64,000 nt of DNA, taken from Algoriphagus sediminis. GTDB taxonomy: Bacteria > Bacteroidota > Bacteroidia > Cytophagales > Cyclobacteriaceae. Positions 27,257 to 34,950 of this stretch are shown here, piece by piece. The number at the start of each line of letters is the position of its first letter. Within the stretch, counting starts at the first letter, position 1. The stretch lies in contig NZ_JAUEPH010000003.1 of the NCBI RefSeq assembly GCF_030403435.1, positions 496,001 to 560,000 of the forward strand, in the 5' to 3' direction. The notes beneath the pieces are model-generated. The model was not told the DNA's origin and did not search any database. It saw nothing but the letters and a program-made list of their open reading frames with translations. The translations under genes and the position numbers were made by a program.

Positions 27257-28240
27257 ATGCCCAATCTGAATTACACTTTCCTCTTGCTTATTTTTTCTCT
27301 TTACCAGTTTTGGACTGGGCCTGGTGAGTCGCCAGAATATCAGGCTGAGTTTAAACCCTATAATCAGGAAATTCCTGGTACTCAAGTTGCATTTGAAATG
27401 ATGCCCATACCTGCAGGAGAATTTTCTATGGGCTCAGAATCAGGAGATTTTCCTGATGAAAGTCCCTTGCATAAGGTGACTCTTGATGCTTTTTGGATGG
27501 GTGCACACGAGGTGACTTGGGATGCATTTGAATTATTTCTGGATAAAAATTATGAGTTAGCTATTTCCGAAACTCCGCTTTCTGAAGAGGTAGACGGATT
27601 GACCCGGCCAAGTTTACCCTATCTTGATATGACCTTTGGAATGGGTAAGGAAGGAAAGCCTGCAATAGGTATGACCCAATATGGAGCCATTCAATTTTGC
27701 CGATGGCTTTACTTGAAAACCGGTATTTTTTACCGTCTGCCTACCGAGGCTGAATGGGAATATGCCGCAAGAGCAGGTACCGAGACCAAATTTTTCTATG
27801 GAGATGATTCAGGCAAATTGTCAGATTATGCTTGGATTGCTTCTAATTCCGAAGGAACCACCCAGAAAATTGGACTTAAGGAAGCTAATCCCTATGGACT
27901 GTATGATATCTATGGAAATGTGATGGAGTGGACCTCGGATCAGTATGAAGAAGATTTTTATGCAAATTCCACAGATGAGAACCCACAAAACCCATCGTTG
28001 CAGCTTTACCCTCGTGTGGTCAGAGGAGGGAGCTTTAAGCATAGCAAAGAAGAAATCAGCTCATCTCGGAGATATAAAAGTGATCCGAAATGGAAACAAT
28101 TAGATCCTCAAATTCCCAAGTCCCAGTGGTGGTTCCCAGAGGCACCGTTTATCGGAATGCGTCTGGTGAGGCCTTTTGAGACACCATCTGATGAAGAAAT
28201 TGAGGCGTACTACTCAAGAGAACCAATTCCAGATTATTAA
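27257..28240 (+). CDS. Secreted FGE/SUMF1-fold protein lacking catalytic cysteines
   Basis: A 327-aa protein with a signal peptide and a formylglycine-generating-enzyme (SUMF1) fold. Family motifs are clear: MIPIPAGEF-like MMPIPAGEFSMGS near 47-59, LPTEAEWEYAARAG, GLYDIYGNVMEWTSDQY and RVVRGGSFKHS. True FGE enzymes carry a Cys pair after the RGGSF motif. This protein has only one Cys (QFCRWL) and none there, so it cannot use the FGE mechanism. It is therefore probably a structural or binding member, as with GldJ/GldK-type paralogues. It leads the row of genes for the exported oxidoreductase and isomerase, with 21 bases to the next gene. Confidence 0.85.
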   Translation: MPNLNYTFLLLIFSLYQFWTGPGESPEYQAEFKPYNQEIPGTQVAFEMMPIPAGEFSMGSESGDFPDESPLHKVTLDAFWMGAHEVTWDAFELFLDKNYELAISETPLSEEVDGLTRPSLPYLDMTFGMGKEGKPAIGMTQYGAIQFCRWLYLKTGIFYRLPTEAEWEYAARAGTETKFFYGDDSGKLSDYAWIASNSEGTTQKIGLKEANPYGLYDIYGNVMEWTSDQYEEDFYANSTDENPQNPSLQLYPRVVRGGSFKHSKEEISSSRRYKSDPKWKQLDPQIPKSQWWFPEAPFIGMRLVRPFETPSDEEIEAYYSREPIPDY

Positions 28241-28261
28241 TAACCCAAAAAATAAAAACCC

Positions 28262-29575
28262 ATGAAAAACCCAAAAACAAGAAGGGACTTTTTGAAAGCC
28301 TCCGCTCTCGCATCGGGCGCATTGATAACCCAGCCTTTTACTCTTCATGGAGCGTATGCGGCTCCTGATAATCATCTTAAATTAGCCCTAATTGGCTGCG
28401 GGGGACGAGGTACCGGAGCTGTTTTCCAGGCCTTTGATACAGGGCAGCCGATCAAATTGGTTGCTATGGCAGATGCGTTTAGAGATCGATTGGATAAAAG
28501 TTTAGAGCCAATTTTAAATAAATATGGTGCCGATAAAGTAGATGTCCCGGAGGAACGAAAGTTTGTTGGGTTTGATGGATACAAGCAGGCCATGGCTGAA
28601 GCTGATGTGGTGATTTTGGCTACGCCTCCTGGATTTAGACCCATGCATTTTGAGGAAGCAGTCAATCAGGGGAAGCAGATTTTTATGGAAAAACCGGTTG
28701 CTACTGATGCTGCAGGAATTCGAAAAGTTTTGGCGGCAGCTGAATCTGCCAAAGCTAAAAAGCTGAATGTGGTGGTTGGTCTACAAAGGCATTATCAAAA
28801 TAATTACCGTGAAACCATTAAAAGAATTCATGATGGGGCCATTGGGGATATTGTTGGAGGTCAGGTGTATTGGAATGATGGAGGTGTTTGGGTTCGGGAG
28901 AGACAGCCAGGTCAGACCGAAATGGAATATCAAATGCGCAACTGGTATTACTTTAATTGGCTTTGTGGTGATCATATCACCGAGCAGCATGTCCATAACA
29001 TTGATGTCGCCAACTGGGTGAAAAAGGGATATCCTGTGAAAGCAGAAGGCACAGGTGGTCGTCAGGTTCGTACAGGTAAGGAACATGGTGAAATTTTTGA
29101 TCATCACGTTTTGACCTTTACATATGAAGATGGCTCTGTCATACATAGCGAATGCCGGCACTTTCCAGGTGCTTCCAATCGCGTCGATGAAACGTTCCAA
29201 GGGACTAAAGGTAAAGCCTATTTGAGTGCAGGGAACCATGGAATTCTCACAGATTGGTCCGGAAACTCAATCTATGACCATGATCGCGAGAATAATCCCA
29301 ACCCCTATCAACAGGAGCATGATGAGCTTTGGGCAGCACTGGTGAATGGCGAATATAAATTTGCTGATGCAGAAAATGCAGCGAAAAGCACGATGACTTC
29401 CATCATGGGTAGATACGCGACTTATTCGGGAAAAGTAATCACTTGGGAGGAAGCAATGAACGGTCAGGTGAACCTTTTTCCAGAGACCTTATCTTGGGAT
29501 GCGATGCCAAAAATTGTACCCAATGAGGATGGATATTACCCTCATGCCATTCCCGGAAAAACTAAAGTAGTCTAA
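28262..29575 (+). CDS. Tat-exported Gfo/Idh/MocA-family oxidoreductase
   Basis: A 437-aa NAD(P)-dependent oxidoreductase. The N-terminus is a twin-arginine signal (TRRDFLKAS, R7/R8) ending near HGAYA, so the folded protein with bound cofactor is inferred to leave the cytoplasm. The Rossmann motif is ALIGCGGRGTGAV, and the EKP signature of the family appears in FMEKPVATD. The C-terminal half has the expected alpha/beta dehydrogenase fold with HNIDVANWV. Relatives oxidise sugars or cyclitols; glucose-fructose oxidoreductase is a known Tat-exported example with tightly bound cofactor. It lies 2 bases upstream of a Tat-exported Hyi-like gene, so the two probably work in one pathway. Confidence 0.92.
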   Translation: MKNPKTRRDFLKASALASGALITQPFTLHGAYAAPDNHLKLALIGCGGRGTGAVFQAFDTGQPIKLVAMADAFRDRLDKSLEPILNKYGADKVDVPEERKFVGFDGYKQAMAEADVVILATPPGFRPMHFEEAVNQGKQIFMEKPVATDAAGIRKVLAAAESAKAKKLNVVVGLQRHYQNNYRETIKRIHDGAIGDIVGGQVYWNDGGVWVRERQPGQTEMEYQMRNWYYFNWLCGDHITEQHVHNIDVANWVKKGYPVKAEGTGGRQVRTGKEHGEIFDHHVLTFTYEDGSVIHSECRHFPGASNRVDETFQGTKGKAYLSAGNHGILTDWSGNSIYDHDRENNPNPYQQEHDELWAALVNGEYKFADAENAAKSTMTSIMGRYATYSGKVITWEEAMNGQVNLFPETLSWDAMPKIVPNEDGYYPHAIPGKTKVV

Positions 29576-29577
29576 TC

Positions 29578-30492
29578 ATGGAAAGAAGAAAATTCATCAA
29601 AAACCTTGGAGCTAGCGCCACTTTAGCGAGTATTCCTGGAGTATTTGCTTCGGCTAACTCAAAGAGCGAGCTAAAAAAAGCGGAGCCCTTCAAAATAGAC
29701 TTTGCACCTCATTTTGGGATGTTTAAAAACTCCGCCGGAGAAAGCCTTGGTGATCAATTGAAATTTATGGCTGATCAAGGCTTTCGGTCTCTTGAAGATA
29801 ATGGACTTTTAAAACGAAGTGTAGCAGATCAGGAAATGATCGGAAAAGCCTTAGATGATCTGGGTATGCGCATGGGTGTATTTGTAGTGGACGGTGGCCA
29901 AAACTGGATGACATCTCTGACTACCGGAAGACAAGAGTTTATGGATGTCTTCTTGGATACCTGTCGGAAATCCGTGGAGGCAGCCAAACGAGTGAATGCC
30001 AAATGGATGACGGTAGTACCCGGCTTTTATGATCGACGTATGCCGATTGGGATTCAAACAGGGAACGTGATTGAGGCAATGAAGAGGGGAGCTGAAATTT
30101 TCGAACCTCACGGATTGACTATGGTCATGGAGCCTTTAAGTGACACCCCAGAATTATTCCTAAGACGATCTGATCAGACTCATATGATTTGTAAAGCTGT
30201 AGGAAGTCCAAGTTGTAAGATTCTTTACGATATCTATCATATGCAGCGAAATGAAGGGAATCTTATTGCAAATATGGAGAGCTGTTGGGATGAAATAGCC
30301 TATATCCAAATCGGAGATAACCCAGGAAGAAAGGAGCCGGGAACTGGGGAAATCAATTTCAAGAATGTATTTGAATTCATGCATTCCAAGGGATTCACCG
30401 GAATCTATGGAATGGAGCATGGAAACGCACTTCCTGGTAAAGAGGGAGAGATGGCCCTAATTGAGGCCTACAGGGAGGTAGATATTTCTTGA
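29578..30492 (+). CDS. Tat-exported hydroxypyruvate isomerase-like TIM-barrel protein
   Basis: A 304-aa sugar isomerase/epimerase-fold protein of the xylose isomerase-like TIM-barrel superfamily. A twin-arginine signal is at the N-terminus (ERRKFIKN, R3/R4). The core resembles hydroxypyruvate isomerase: VMEPLSDTPELFL, YDIYHMQRNEGNL, IQIGDNPGRKEPGTGEINF and GMEHGN, together carrying the metal-binding Glu/Asp/His/Glu set. Cytosolic Hyi does not have a Tat signal, so the substrate is likely to be an exported-sugar derivative. It starts 2 bases after the oxidoreductase gene and overlaps the next gene by one base (TGATG). Confidence 0.9.
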   Translation: MERRKFIKNLGASATLASIPGVFASANSKSELKKAEPFKIDFAPHFGMFKNSAGESLGDQLKFMADQGFRSLEDNGLLKRSVADQEMIGKALDDLGMRMGVFVVDGGQNWMTSLTTGRQEFMDVFLDTCRKSVEAAKRVNAKWMTVVPGFYDRRMPIGIQTGNVIEAMKRGAEIFEPHGLTMVMEPLSDTPELFLRRSDQTHMICKAVGSPSCKILYDIYHMQRNEGNLIANMESCWDEIAYIQIGDNPGRKEPGTGEINFKNVFEFMHSKGFTGIYGMEHGNALPGKEGEMALIEAYREVDIS

Positions 30493-31511
30493 TGGCTCGA
30501 TTATTTATTCTCTCCTCTTTTGGATTGATTTTCTTCCTCAATTCTAATTCGATCTATGGCCAGTCTTGGAAGGAGTTTGATACTTCGGTCAAAGCGTCTC
30601 TAAGAGGGCTGTCTGTAGTCAGTGAAAATGTAGTTTGGGCAAGTGGATCTGATGGTACTTGGCTTAAGACATTGGACGGAGGAAAAACCTGGGATAATGG
30701 AGTCATTGAAGGGATGGACTCTGTGGATTTTAGATCAATCCATGCTTTTGATGCAAAAAATGCTGTGGTAGCCTCTGCAGGTCAGCCAGCTGTGATTTAC
30801 CGCACCTCTGATGGAGGGAAGAATTGGGATCATATGATGACTTTATCCAAGGAAGCCTTCCTTGATGGGATAAGCTTTTCTGACTCATTGAATGGATTTG
30901 TTTTTGGAGATCCATTAAAAGGACATTGGATGATCCTAAAAACCACTGATGCTGGCAGATCGTGGAGTCATATGGAAAATCCCCCAAAAGTAGTAGAAGG
31001 TGAAGCAGGGTTTGCAGCAAGTGGTTCATCCATGGTTTCAAGTGAGAATTTGCTATGGATAGGGAGTGGCGGGGCAGAATCTAACCTTTGGTTTTCTGGG
31101 GATTCGGGCCAAAGCTGGGAGAAGTTCCGAAGTCCATTGGCTCAAGGAGAACCTTCAAAAGGCATATTTTCTACTTGTTTTGCAGATTCTGATTTGGTAG
31201 TTTCTGTGGGAGGAGATTATTTGAATCCCGAAGAAGCGGATTCTACCTTAGGTATATTTTCGATTTCTAAAAAGAAATGGCTAGACACAGAATCCCAACT
31301 ATCAGGTTACAGATCTGGGGTGACCTATCTAGCTCAAAAAAAACTACTCGTAGCAGTTGGTCCTTCTGGATCAGATATTTCCATGGATTTAGGAAAAAAT
31401 TGGACTTCATTTGATGATAAAGGCTACCATGCAGTAATGACTGATCGAAGTAGTGAAGTGGTGTGGGCTAGTGGAAGCCAGGGCAGGATAGCTAAACTAA
31501 TCCAACATTAA
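30492..31511 (+). CDS. Secreted Ycf48/BNR-like beta-propeller protein
   Basis: A 339-aa protein with a signal peptide (FILSSFGLIFFLNSNSIYG) and about seven Ycf48/BNR-like repeats with S-D-G-G-K-x-W type turns (TLDGGKTWDNG, TSDGGKNWDH, TTDAGRSWSH). The start is ATG 30492, sharing a base with the upstream stop (TGATG); the longer frame would begin on TTG one codon earlier. No sorting domain is present, so it is probably periplasmic. Similar proteins are often mis-called 'oxidoreductase'. It is translationally coupled to the Hyi-like gene, which suggests a shared function, such as binding a substrate or a partner enzyme. Confidence 0.85.
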   Translation: MARLFILSSFGLIFFLNSNSIYGQSWKEFDTSVKASLRGLSVVSENVVWASGSDGTWLKTLDGGKTWDNGVIEGMDSVDFRSIHAFDAKNAVVASAGQPAVIYRTSDGGKNWDHMMTLSKEAFLDGISFSDSLNGFVFGDPLKGHWMILKTTDAGRSWSHMENPPKVVEGEAGFAASGSSMVSSENLLWIGSGGAESNLWFSGDSGQSWEKFRSPLAQGEPSKGIFSTCFADSDLVVSVGGDYLNPEEADSTLGIFSISKKKWLDTESQLSGYRSGVTYLAQKKLLVAVGPSGSDISMDLGKNWTSFDDKGYHAVMTDRSSEVVWASGSQGRIAKLIQH

Positions 31512-31548
31512 TCTCAAATCATAAAGTTTATAAATTTTGATTATCTAC

Positions 31549-31579
31549 TTTAGGATTTTGGTTCGTGATATTATCTTTG
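31549..31579 (+). promoter_or_regulatory. Bacteroidota-type promoter of the HisA-like gene
   Basis: The -7 element TATCTTTG (31572-31579) is an exact TAnnTTTG match, with TTTA (31549-31552, near the TTTG box) 19 bases upstream. It ends 28 bases before the GTG start at 31608 and supports that start. Confidence 0.5.
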
Positions 31580-31607
31580 AATCCCTTTAAACCTATTCAT
31601 CCAGACT

Positions 31608-32348
31608 GTGAGCAATTTTGAAATTATACCTTCCATTTGGCTAATTGATGGCAAATGTGTGAGACTGAAGAGAGGTGATTTTTCTACTGAGGAGGTAATC
31701 TCAAACAATCCTCTCGGAATTGCCCAATCCTTTGAATCAGTTGGGATAGGAAGAATTCATCTTGTTGATTTAGACGGTGCCAGAAGAGGTGAACCTAAAA
31801 ATTATCATATCCTCGAAGCGATAGCCGGATATACTGATCTTAAAATAGACTTTACCGGAGGGGTAAATACAGATGGTGATGTGATAAAGTCTTTCGAGAA
31901 TGGAGCTGCAACAGTTACGATTTCCTCGGCCGCAGCAAATCATCCTGAGCGTTTTGCCCAGTTTATCCTCAGCTATGGGAGGGAAAAAATTATTCTGGCA
32001 GCGGACACCGATCCGGTAGACTACAAGATTAAAATTCGCGGTTGGCTCAAGAAGACCAAAATTGATCTTTTTGACCATATAGAATTTTTTTATGAAAGAG
32101 GACTAAAGTATGTGAAGGTTTCAGATATCTCCAGAGATGGGGTAATGGAAGGCCCTAATCTTGGTTTATATAAGGAGGTTCTTGATAAGTTCCCGACTAT
32201 ATCTTTAAGAGCCAGTGGAGGGATTCGCGGGATAGACGATTTCAAAAAATTGAGGGATATGGGAGTTCAATCAGTACTCTTTGGACGCGCGTTTTTTGAA
32301 GGAAAAATATCCCTAGATGAAATTGAAAAATTCAAAAGCTCGAATTAG
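31608..32348 (+). CDS. HisA-like TIM-barrel protein with altered active site
   Basis: A 246-aa protein clearly homologous to HisA (phosphoribosylformimino-AICAR-phosphate isomerase), starting on GTG. Shared motifs are IIPSIWLIDGKCVRL, HLVDLDGARRGE, VSDISRDGVMEGPN and LRASGGIRGI. In HisA the first motif reads IPAIDLIDG and its Asp is catalytic; here it is Trp (IPSIWLIDG). The second catalytic Asp appears kept (LAADTDPVD), and the third site (Thr in TDISRDG) is Ser. The middle phosphate-binding GG is changed to IS (VTISSAAAN). It stands alone, not in a histidine operon. It is therefore probably a paralogue with a different or lost reaction; function unknown. Confidence 0.85.
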   Translation: MSNFEIIPSIWLIDGKCVRLKRGDFSTEEVISNNPLGIAQSFESVGIGRIHLVDLDGARRGEPKNYHILEAIAGYTDLKIDFTGGVNTDGDVIKSFENGAATVTISSAAANHPERFAQFILSYGREKIILAADTDPVDYKIKIRGWLKKTKIDLFDHIEFFYERGLKYVKVSDISRDGVMEGPNLGLYKEVLDKFPTISLRASGGIRGIDDFKKLRDMGVQSVLFGRAFFEGKISLDEIEKFKSSN

Positions 32349-32683
32349 TCAGCTTTGAATTTGTCTACGATATAAAGAAATAAATTAAATGAGAGGGTCG
32401 AAGCGCCCTCTTCCTTTTTTGCAACAACCTTTTCGGTTTTTTCTTCTTGCCTTGTAGGCGTCTTAGGTTGACCTATTGAATTTGGGAGGTTTTTGGAAGG
32501 TGTTGATGATTCGATATCCAAAAGACCATCTGACATTACTACATCAGAACTAACTGGTCTATCTTTAATTACGTCAGGATTTTCCTTGTCCTGATCAGAA
32601 TTTTGCTCCGATTGAGCATATCCCGAACCAACAAAAAAGAAGAAACCGATCGTTAAAAGAGCAACGAAAGGTAGTTTTTTCAT
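32345..32683 (-). CDS. Small secreted protein of unknown function
   Basis: A 112-aa protein from the ATG at 32683, which gives a clean signal peptide (KKLPFVALLTIGFFFFVGSGYAQ). A longer frame would add 18 residues before it. The mature part is low in complexity: acidic, with many Ser, Pro, Lys and Gln (DKENPDVIKDRPVS, SIGQPKTPTRQEEK), so probably disordered, ending in FNLFLYIVDKFKAD. No domain is recognised. It overlaps the convergent HisA-like gene by 4 bases and is divergent to csaA, with 97 bases between the starts. Confidence 0.65.
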   Translation of the reverse strand: MKKLPFVALLTIGFFFFVGSGYAQSEQNSDQDKENPDVIKDRPVSSDVVMSDGLLDIESSTPSKNLPNSIGQPKTPTRQEEKTEKVVAKKEEGASTLSFNLFLYIVDKFKAD

Positions 32684-32780
32684 GGTAAAGGTCGTTTTAG
32701 AAAGCATGTTTTGCAGTTTCTTGCGACTAGTTAACATTTATTGTTGGAAAAGGTTCGTAAAATTAAGAAAAAATATCACG

Positions 32781-33116
32781 ATGCAAACGATTGATTTCAA
32801 AGATTTCGCACGAATCGATCTCCGAGTGGGTACGATAAAAGAAGTTCAAAGGTTTGATAATGCTCGAAAGCCGTCATACAAAATTTGGGTAAATCTGGGA
32901 GAAGAAATGGGGTTAAAGAAATCTTCAGCACAACTGACTTCGGTCTATAACCCGGAGGAATTAATCGGTCAACAAGTGGTTTGTGTATGCAATCTTAAGC
33001 CTAGGCAAATAGCCGATTTCATGTCAGAGATCTTGATCACAGGATTTGATACCAAAGAAGGAGTGGTGATCACCACGGTTGAGAGGCCTGTTCCTGATGG
33101 AAGCAGACTGTACTAA
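32781..33116 (+). CDS. csaA: CsaA-like tRNA-binding domain protein
   Basis: A 111-aa protein consisting of a single tRNA-binding (EMAP/OB-fold) domain, the size and pattern of CsaA: DFARIDLRVGTIKEV at the front, KKSSAQLT, then VVCVCNLKPRQIADFMSE and the C-terminal VPDGSRLY. CsaA has been described as a chaperone linked to secretion that binds tRNA. I take ATG 32781; an upstream in-frame extension of 33 residues has no homology to the family. It ends one base before the convergent Rieske gene. Confidence 0.9.
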   Translation: MQTIDFKDFARIDLRVGTIKEVQRFDNARKPSYKIWVNLGEEMGLKKSSAQLTSVYNPEELIGQQVVCVCNLKPRQIADFMSEILITGFDTKEGVVITTVERPVPDGSRLY

Positions 33117-33443
33117 TCATATTGGTACTTTTATTTTTAAGCCAATTTCTGAAAGCTCCGATGGATACGTTTCCAAATCTGGACAGTACCCTGCCTTAAC
33201 CTTTCCTCCTTTTAATTCAAACCTATATTGATGAAGAGGGCAAATGATCTCACCCTTCTGGTTAATACTACCTTGAATTAGAGAAGCTCCTCTGTGCGGG
33301 CAGAAAGCATCAAAGACAAAGAATTCCTGATTTCTCCTTGTAATACCAAATAACTTCCCGTCTATTTTGATTTTTTTTATTGCACCTTCTGGCACAAGCG
33401 ATAAAGCCTCTTCCAAGGTATTTCCTATCACAAACTCCTTCAT
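33117..33443 (-). CDS. Rieske [2Fe-2S] ferredoxin-like protein
   Basis: A 108-aa single-domain Rieske protein. The cluster ligands are in FCPHRGASL (CxH) and CPLHQYRF (CxxH), and the spacing is normal. There is no signal peptide or membrane anchor, so it is a cytosolic Rieske ferredoxin, like the small electron carriers of dioxygenase or nitrite-reductase systems. No oxygenase or reductase gene lies near, so its partner is unknown. Its stop abuts that of csaA on the other strand. Confidence 0.9.
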   Translation of the reverse strand: MKEFVIGNTLEEALSLVPEGAIKKIKIDGKLFGITRRNQEFFVFDAFCPHRGASLIQGSINQKGEIICPLHQYRFELKGGKVKAGYCPDLETYPSELSEIGLKIKVPI

Positions 33444-33541
33444 CCATTTACCTTTTGAATCTGAAAAAGACCAATTCTGGGGAATTGCTTTTAAATCTGT
33501 GATAAGTTTGATTATTTAATCTTATAACAAAAAGAAAAGCA

Positions 33542-34285
33542 ATGAAAAATCTTTTGATTCTAACCTTTGTCCTGGCTTTTAGCTTTGCTCATGCACAGGA
33601 TATAGAAGGAGCCTGGAAGCTCACGCATCAAAACGGTCAAATGGTGACCGATATGGAATATGTAAAAATTATTCAGGATGACTACTTTTCCTTCGGAGCA
33701 AAAAGCCTTAGCGATAATCATTTTGTCGCAGCTGGAGGTGGTCCTATCGAAGTAGATGGCGAAAAATATATTGAAACGCTCGACTTTTTCACTCTTAATC
33801 CTCTACAGGTAGGGACTGCTACAATTTTCAAGTTGGATATGGTAGATGGGAAAATGGTTATTTCTGCCAATACCGATAATGGGATGCTGGTAGAAATATG
33901 GGAAAGAATTGAAGGAAATTCCGACCAGCTAACCAGAAACTGGGTGATTACCGGGAGGAAAAGAAATGATGAAATCAGTCGATCTACACCTGGTGCTAGG
34001 AGAACTATTAAAATTCTAAGCGGAGGTCGTTTTCAGTGGGTTGCTTTTAATTCAGAAACGAAGGAGTTTATGGGCTCAGGAGGAGGGACCTATACTGCTG
34101 AAAATGGAAAATATACAGAAAACATTACCTTTTTCTCAAGGGATGATAGTCGAGTAGGAGCTTCCTTGGAGTTCGATTTTGAAGTCATTGATGGAGAGTG
34201 GCATCATTCAGGATTAAGTTCACGGGGGGACCCAATCTATGAGATTTGGTCACCGTATGAAACAGCCTATAACCCTTCTAATTAA
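33542..34285 (+). CDS. Secreted protein with tandem lipocalin-like (DUF4488-like) domains
   Basis: A 247-aa protein with a signal peptide (LLILTFVLAFSFAHAQ). The mature part is two similar halves: about 20-125 and 135-240 each run through an I-K-I-x-x-x-x-F strand, then a central GGG motif (FVAAGGGPIE and FMGSGGGTYT), a Y-x-E-x-(I/L)-x-F-F strand (YIETLDFF and YTENITFF), a V-G-x-(A/S) motif and a final E-I-W. This suggests a duplicated beta-barrel domain. I recognise no catalytic residues. The downstream CPBP protease gene begins with the very next base, so co-expression is expected. Confidence 0.75.
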   Translation: MKNLLILTFVLAFSFAHAQDIEGAWKLTHQNGQMVTDMEYVKIIQDDYFSFGAKSLSDNHFVAAGGGPIEVDGEKYIETLDFFTLNPLQVGTATIFKLDMVDGKMVISANTDNGMLVEIWERIEGNSDQLTRNWVITGRKRNDEISRSTPGARRTIKILSGGRFQWVAFNSETKEFMGSGGGTYTAENGKYTENITFFSRDDSRVGASLEFDFEVIDGEWHHSGLSSRGDPIYEIWSPYETAYNPSN

Positions 34286-34921
34286 ATGATAAAGGACCTC
34301 TTTTCCTTCTTAAAAAATCCAAGCCGATTTGAGGAGTATACTCCCATGACTGCGAAGGATTTTTTTGTTCTGCTTTTTGCAGTATTAGTCGTAATTACGC
34401 CTTATGGGCTGATTATGGAACAGCTGGATCTTCAGTTCGACAACATGGTGGAAGAGCTGATGAGGGATTATAAATGGATAGTAGTGGCTGGAGCCATTAT
34501 TCTTGCCCCAATTCTTGAGGAGCCTGCATTCAGAATGCATTTGGATTACAAACGAAATTCATTTTTCTGGGGAATAGGTTTGGCGATTCTTTTTTTGTCT
34601 GAACTTTGGTATATCCCAGTAGCCTACATGGGCTATCTCTTTTACTGCTGGATGAAAGTAAAGGAAAATGATCCTCCGAAACTCAAATTTGTGGTTTATA
34701 CCTCCGCCGCTTTCTTTGGTCTTGTTCACCTTGGCAATTACCAAAATGTAGATTGGTCTCAATACTTTTATTTCATGCCAATATTAGTTTTGGCACAATT
34801 TCTATTAGGGCTGGTATTGAGCTTCATTCGGATGAAACATGGTCTTAAATACGCTATATTTTTTCATGGAGCGTATAATGCGATTTTGCTCATCCCCACA
34901 GCAATCTGGGGTGATTTCTAA
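34286..34921 (+). CDS. CPBP-family intramembrane glutamic endopeptidase
   Basis: A 211-aa integral membrane protein with about six to seven helices and the CPBP (Abi/Rce1-like) active-site set: EEPAFR at 78-83 (EExxxR), FGLVHLGNY with the second-motif His, and FFHGAYNAIL with the third-motif His. Family members include CaaX-type proteases and bacteriocin-immunity proteins. The substrate here is unknown. Its ATG abuts the stop of the upstream secreted protein, and a perfect bidirectional terminator follows. Confidence 0.87.
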   Translation: MIKDLFSFLKNPSRFEEYTPMTAKDFFVLLFAVLVVITPYGLIMEQLDLQFDNMVEELMRDYKWIVVAGAIILAPILEEPAFRMHLDYKRNSFFWGIGLAILFLSELWYIPVAYMGYLFYCWMKVKENDPPKLKFVVYTSAAFFGLVHLGNYQNVDWSQYFYFMPILVLAQFLLGLVLSFIRMKHGLKYAIFFHGAYNAILLIPTAIWGDF

Positions 34922-34950
34922 AAAAAGGGAGCTTCAAAGCTCCCTTTTTT
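34921..34950. terminator. Bidirectional intrinsic terminator
   Basis: A perfect inverted repeat: A6 then GGGAGCTT (34927-34934), two-base gap, AAGCTCCC (34937-34944), T6. It serves the convergent CPBP-protease and cysteine-desulfurase genes and overlaps the stop codons of both. Confidence 0.9.

Noticed and set aside
28781-29239. A 152-residue frame opposite the Gfo/Idh/MocA gene
   Set aside because: Antisense shadow of a strongly conserved coding region; no recognisable protein features.
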